Of a stretch of 5,579 nt of DNA, positions 5,212 through 5,579 are shown in pieces. The stretch comes from Prevotellaceae bacterium (GTDB lineage Bacteria > Bacteroidota > Bacteroidia > Bacteroidales > UBA932). Positions within the stretch are counted from its first letter, which is position 1. Each line of letters starts with the position of its first letter. Position numbers and translations under genes: made by a program. The notes below the pieces were generated by a model that saw nothing but the letters and a program-made list of their open reading frames with translations, was not told the DNA's origin and ran no database searches. The DNA lies in NCBI GenBank assembly GCA_031289385.1, contig JAITPP010000073.1, positions 1 to 5,579 on the forward strand. The letters are read 5' to 3'.

Positions 5212-5364
5212 GTTAAAGCAGCGAATGTAACAGAATATCATTATTGTTTTGCAACAACGTGCGGCGTAGGAGTATATAGATCATATAATGTTCAATTAAC
5301 TACAGCTCAACTACTTTCCTTTATGGATACTTATGAGAGACAATATTGTGGTTCACCACTGTAA
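5212..5364 (+). other. Startless small reading frame (about 50 codons), unknown
   Basis: From 5212 the frame reads VKAANVTEYHYCFATTCGVG, continues with VYRSYNVQLTTAQLLSFMDT, and ends YERQYCGSPL before TAA 5362-5364. Composition is protein-like (balanced residues, three cysteines, several aromatics) rather than AT-translation noise. No ATG, GTG or TTG exists in frame before the methionine near the end, and the frame is closed upstream at 5188. A promoter at 5179-5209 and a hairpin at 5371-5406 bracket it neatly. It may be the 3' remnant of a deleted gene, a short peptide using a non-standard start (ATT or ATA codons are present upstream of the predicted RNA start, which disfavours this), or an RNA whose frame is accidental. 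I do not recognise the family. Confidence 0.45.
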
Positions 5365-5370
5365 ATTATG

Positions 5371-5406
5371 AAATAATCAGGAGAAAAAACATTCTCCTGA
5401 TTATTT
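5371..5406. terminator. 15-bp stem hairpin ahead of the GLPGLI-like gene
   Basis: AAATAATCAGGAGAA (5371-5385) is the exact complement of TTCTCCTGATTATTT (5392-5406) around a 6-base loop AAAACA. It begins 6 bases after the stop of the small reading frame and ends 18 bases before the next ATG. It fits an intrinsic terminator for the short upstream transcript, or an attenuator in the leader of the downstream gene, which has no clear promoter of its own. Confidence 0.8.
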
Positions 5407-5424
5407 AAATTAAAAATTATTGTT

Positions 5425-5579
5425 ATGAAAAAAATATTAATATTAGCAATTTTTATAATGAGCGAAGTAACTACTAATGCTCAAATGGTATTAGATACAG
5501 CCCAGCTGAAAATCACATATACTTATAAATATGTGCGGGATACAACGATTGCATCTATTACAAATTTAAGATATACTGA
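5425..5579 (+). CDS. GLPGLI family-like secreted protein, N-terminal part only
   Basis: The frame opens with ATG at 5425 and is still open at the window edge (51 complete codons seen). It starts with a signal peptide, MKKILILAIFIM, with probable cleavage after TTNA just before Q20. The mature start MVLDTAQLKITYTYKYVRDT resembles the N-terminus of GLPGLI proteins (TIGR01200), in which a VLD-(T/S)A opening is followed by a Y-T-Y-x-Y-V-x-D-T beta strand. That family is confined largely to Bacteroidota, is exported to the periplasm or cell surface, and has no established function; its defining GLPGLI motif would lie beyond the window. The distance of 18 bases from the preceding hairpin leaves no room for an obvious separate promoter. 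Confidence 0.65.
   Translation, partial: MKKILILAIFIMSEVTTNAQMVLDTAQLKITYTYKYVRDTTIASITNLRYT

Noticed and set aside
4882..5241. A 119-codon minus-strand frame
   Set aside because: It crosses the inverted repeat copy, three hairpins and an opposing promoter; the product is Lys/Phe/Ile-rich with no recognisable domain, so it is most likely a by-product of the repeat.

Overview
The window is AT-rich DNA that reads as a member of the Bacteroidota, most likely an uncultured Bacteroidales-type genome. The evidence is: promoter-like boxes of the Bacteroidota TAnnTTTG type, A-rich leaders without Shine-Dalgarno sequences, signal peptides ending in NAQ, and families typical of the phylum (a small outer-membrane beta-barrel protein, a GLPGLI-like protein, and a Bacteroidota-style MerR regulator). 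The species cannot be told from the sequence.

Layout. Positions 1-367 hold no convincing gene; they carry a nested palindrome (24-70) and one copy of a roughly 115-bp dispersed repeat (88-202). A plus-strand gene for a secreted beta-barrel protein follows (368-916), closed by a perfect 32-bp palindrome. Between it and the next gene is a startless fragment matching the C-terminal end of folylpolyglutamate synthase FolC (1077-1166), directly ahead of a histidine phosphatase gene (1190-1795). That gene converges, through a shared terminator hairpin, on a four-gene minus-strand operon.

The operon runs from 4707 down to 1874: a MerR-family regulator, a Nif3-like dinuclear-metal protein (ATGA overlap), a lysine/alanine-rich histone H1-like protein (12-nt gap), and a coiled-coil C4 zinc-ribbon protein with a basic tail (42-nt gap). 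A TAnnTTTG box lies just upstream of merR. Nif3 next to the zinc-ribbon protein is a recurring bacterial gene pair; the H1-like gene sitting between them is the unusual part. The H1-like protein and the basic tail of its neighbour suggest nucleic-acid association, but no shared pathway can be proved from sequence.

The right flank (4708-5424) is noncoding apart from one short startless reading frame. It contains a short direct repeat, a second, inverted copy of the dispersed repeat (4881-4999), a further GC hairpin, then a very good Bacteroidota promoter, the startless 5212-5364 reading frame, and a strong 15-bp-stem hairpin. A GLPGLI-like gene starts at 5425 and runs off the window. I see no CRISPR array, tRNA, rRNA, transposase or recognisable defence system.
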